64,000 nucleotides of DNA from Cyclina sinensis (Eukaryota > Mollusca > Bivalvia > Venerida > Veneridae), in NCBI GenBank assembly GCA_012932295.1, contig JAAONU010000011.1, positions 46,812,352 to 46,876,351 on the forward strand, read 5' to 3'. Below, piece by piece: positions 62,401 to 64,000 of this stretch. The notes below the pieces were generated by a model. The model did no database searches, had not been told where the DNA came from, and saw only the letters and a list, made by a program, of their open reading frames with translations. Each line of letters begins with the position of its first letter. Within the stretch, counting starts at the first letter, position 1. The position numbers were made by a program, and so were the translations under genes.

Positions 62401-63567
62401 TCATGCAAACGAAATGTTTATGAATTTGAGAACAAAGGTCTAATAGGTGATACGTGTAAAGTATTTGTCTGAAAATGCAGAATATTAACATTATCTCTTA
62501 CAATCTTCCTTTGATCACTGCACCCTGCTCAGGTTTCATGGTGCATTTTAATGGTCTATGGATGAGATACAGTGTCATCAAGAAAGGTAACTCTTGCATG
62601 CTCTAAGACAACAGTGATTATTTAGTCATACAGTTGTTACGTCCCTTGTAATAATAGTAAGTGGAATCAGTTTTAACTGAATTGTTTAATTCTAATAATA
62701 CAAATTAGGAATTGTTAATCTTTAATATAACATTTACAGATACTTGTAAAAACTGTTAATGTCTGTGGAATCAAGTTTTGCATTGTAGTTGCTTTTTTTC
62801 TTTTTAAATTTTGTGTTTTTTCATGTTGTGTTGCTTATGTTAAATGGTGATTACAAATTGATGTTTGGTTTGACATTGTCTTTTCCAGACATCTCAGCAT
62901 GCCTGTCATGTGTTAATTGACTGCATAATTTCAGTCAAAATTGTATGATATATCTAGTGTGAAGTACTTAGATTTAAGTATTTTCTTGTAGTGTATAGGT
63001 TTTACGTCTTGGCTCTGATTGCCTGACTCTGATTCACGTGTTTGTAATAGGTTGGAATAGACAAAAGTATTGAGAGTATCAATTTTCAGCAAAAAAGTCT
63101 CATTTAAAGGCAAATTGTCTGGTACATGGGTATTACAAAAGGCTTTGATTGGTCTGCGGAGATGTTAGAAGATCTTAGACATTACACTGGAACATCGAGA
63201 TAACATCATATCAGCTGCGTAAACTGACACATGGTTCATTGTAGTTTTGATGCAAAGAAATGACAGAAAGAAGTATTAATAAGTTCAAAGATGTAAAGGA
63301 AATGCAAATCTCTATTGTACTGTAGTGACACTAGCAACACTCAACTGTCTTGTCAGAAGCATGCAAATAATGGTTTAAAATGTTACATCTGGTTAGATGA
63401 TGTTGGAACTACATTGTTCATTATTTGAGTATGATTGATTATTATTATTCTCAGAAGCTGTTATAAAAGTTTGATGTTACATTTGTTTTAAGTATTTACA
63501 TTCTTTACAAAATTTCTTTAATAATTCACTAGTCAGCATACTATACACAGAATAATCAACTTTACAC

Positions 63568-63781
63568 TTAACCCTTAACCTCCTGAATTTTTGTAATGGA
63601 TTTGCCCAGCTTTGAATTTGGAACAGTCCATTCACAATTTATGGGATTTCAGTATCAAAATACAAAAATGGAGCCACCAACAGTATAGAGCCTGGTCAGA
63701 CTGCACGGATGTGCAGGCTGGCCTGGCTCTATACTGGTGGCAACGGCTTATCACTTTTGGTTCCAGCAGGTTAAGGGGTAA
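63568..63781 (-). mobile_element. TTAA-flanked MITE (piggyBac-like), copy D
   Basis: TTAA at 63568-63571; the far site reads GTAA at 63778-63781, a one-base change. The ends are CCCTTAACCTCCTG and (other strand) CCCTTAACCTGCTGG. The hairpin at 63681-63736 has outer stem CAGTATAGAGCC / GGCTCTATACTG, as in copy B, and the whole element is the reverse complement of copy B with modest divergence. ORFs on both strands across it are by-products of the inverted structure. Confidence 0.83.
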
Positions 63782-64000
63782 GCATAAAGGGATGCCCAAG
63801 TATTGATGCCATATATAGAGCAGAGTCACTGTCGGGACTGGAATACTTGAAGTGTCTTAAAACTACTGCAGAAATGTAAAATAGGTAATGCTTTGGGTCT
63901 CAGACTATTTCTCGTGGGGGCCACAGGTAGAAACAAGTAAACAGGACAACTACAACAACAACAGTGATTACAGTAACATTGGTTATCATAAATTGTGTAT

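Larger units (their letters stand above)
55052..64000 (+). other. Intron 3 (incomplete) of the KIF26-like gene
   Basis: The intron begins gtaagg (phase 2) and runs to the window end unless the exon at 58711 is used. It contains the hAT MITE at 56684, the second 51-bp repeat locus and the fourth TTAA MITE. The blocks 55052-56675, 57840-58710, 59420-63567 and 63782-64000 show no gene; open frames are short and random-looking. No sequence encoding a kinesin motor was seen. Confidence 0.65.

Overview
The window is one AT-rich stretch of animal genomic DNA, most likely from a bivalve mollusc. Four things point there: short exons with clean GT-AG borders inside introns of about 15 and 33 kb, a gene family known only from animals, tRNA-derived SINEs, and a pearl-type element (core tandem repeats, an ACGG microsatellite and a palindromic end), a class first described in bivalves. 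I see no bacterial genes, rRNA, CRISPR array or intact transposase or polymerase ORF.

One protein-coding gene is supported, on the + strand: the 5' part of a KIF26-type atypical kinesin (vertebrate KIF26A/KIF26B, nematode VAB-8). Three coding exons are visible, at 5428-5601, 20684-21598 and 54792-55051. They join in frame (phases 0, 0, 0, then 2 at the last donor) and give about 449 residues. The segment holds proline-rich SH3-ligand-like motifs, a disordered Ser-Pro-rich stretch, and the paired CxxC / LKRxA motifs that precede the motor domain in KIF26 proteins. The motor domain is not visible and should lie beyond 64000. A weak alternative terminal exon is proposed at 58711.

The rest is intron or upstream DNA filled with non-autonomous mobile elements, several with complete ends. 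4-17 kb: upstream region and intron 1, with three SINEs or relics. 19.5-28 kb: end of intron 1, exon 2, two minisatellites, a palindrome-ended repeat with a perfect DR1 motif, and the pearl-type element. 31-51 kb: intron 2, with TTAA-flanked MITEs, a TA-flanked element with 25-bp perfect TIRs, a CCGG-rich TIR element with 8-bp TSD, a hAT-type MITE, and a hAT-type copy nested in a TTAA MITE. 47.9 and 57.3 kb: two copies of a 51-bp coding-period repeat on either side of exon 3. 56.7 kb: a textbook 566-bp hAT MITE. 63.6 kb: a fourth TTAA MITE.

The most unusual signal is the TTAA MITE family. Each copy carries a hairpin of about 26 bp whose two arms differ between subfamilies yet stay complementary.
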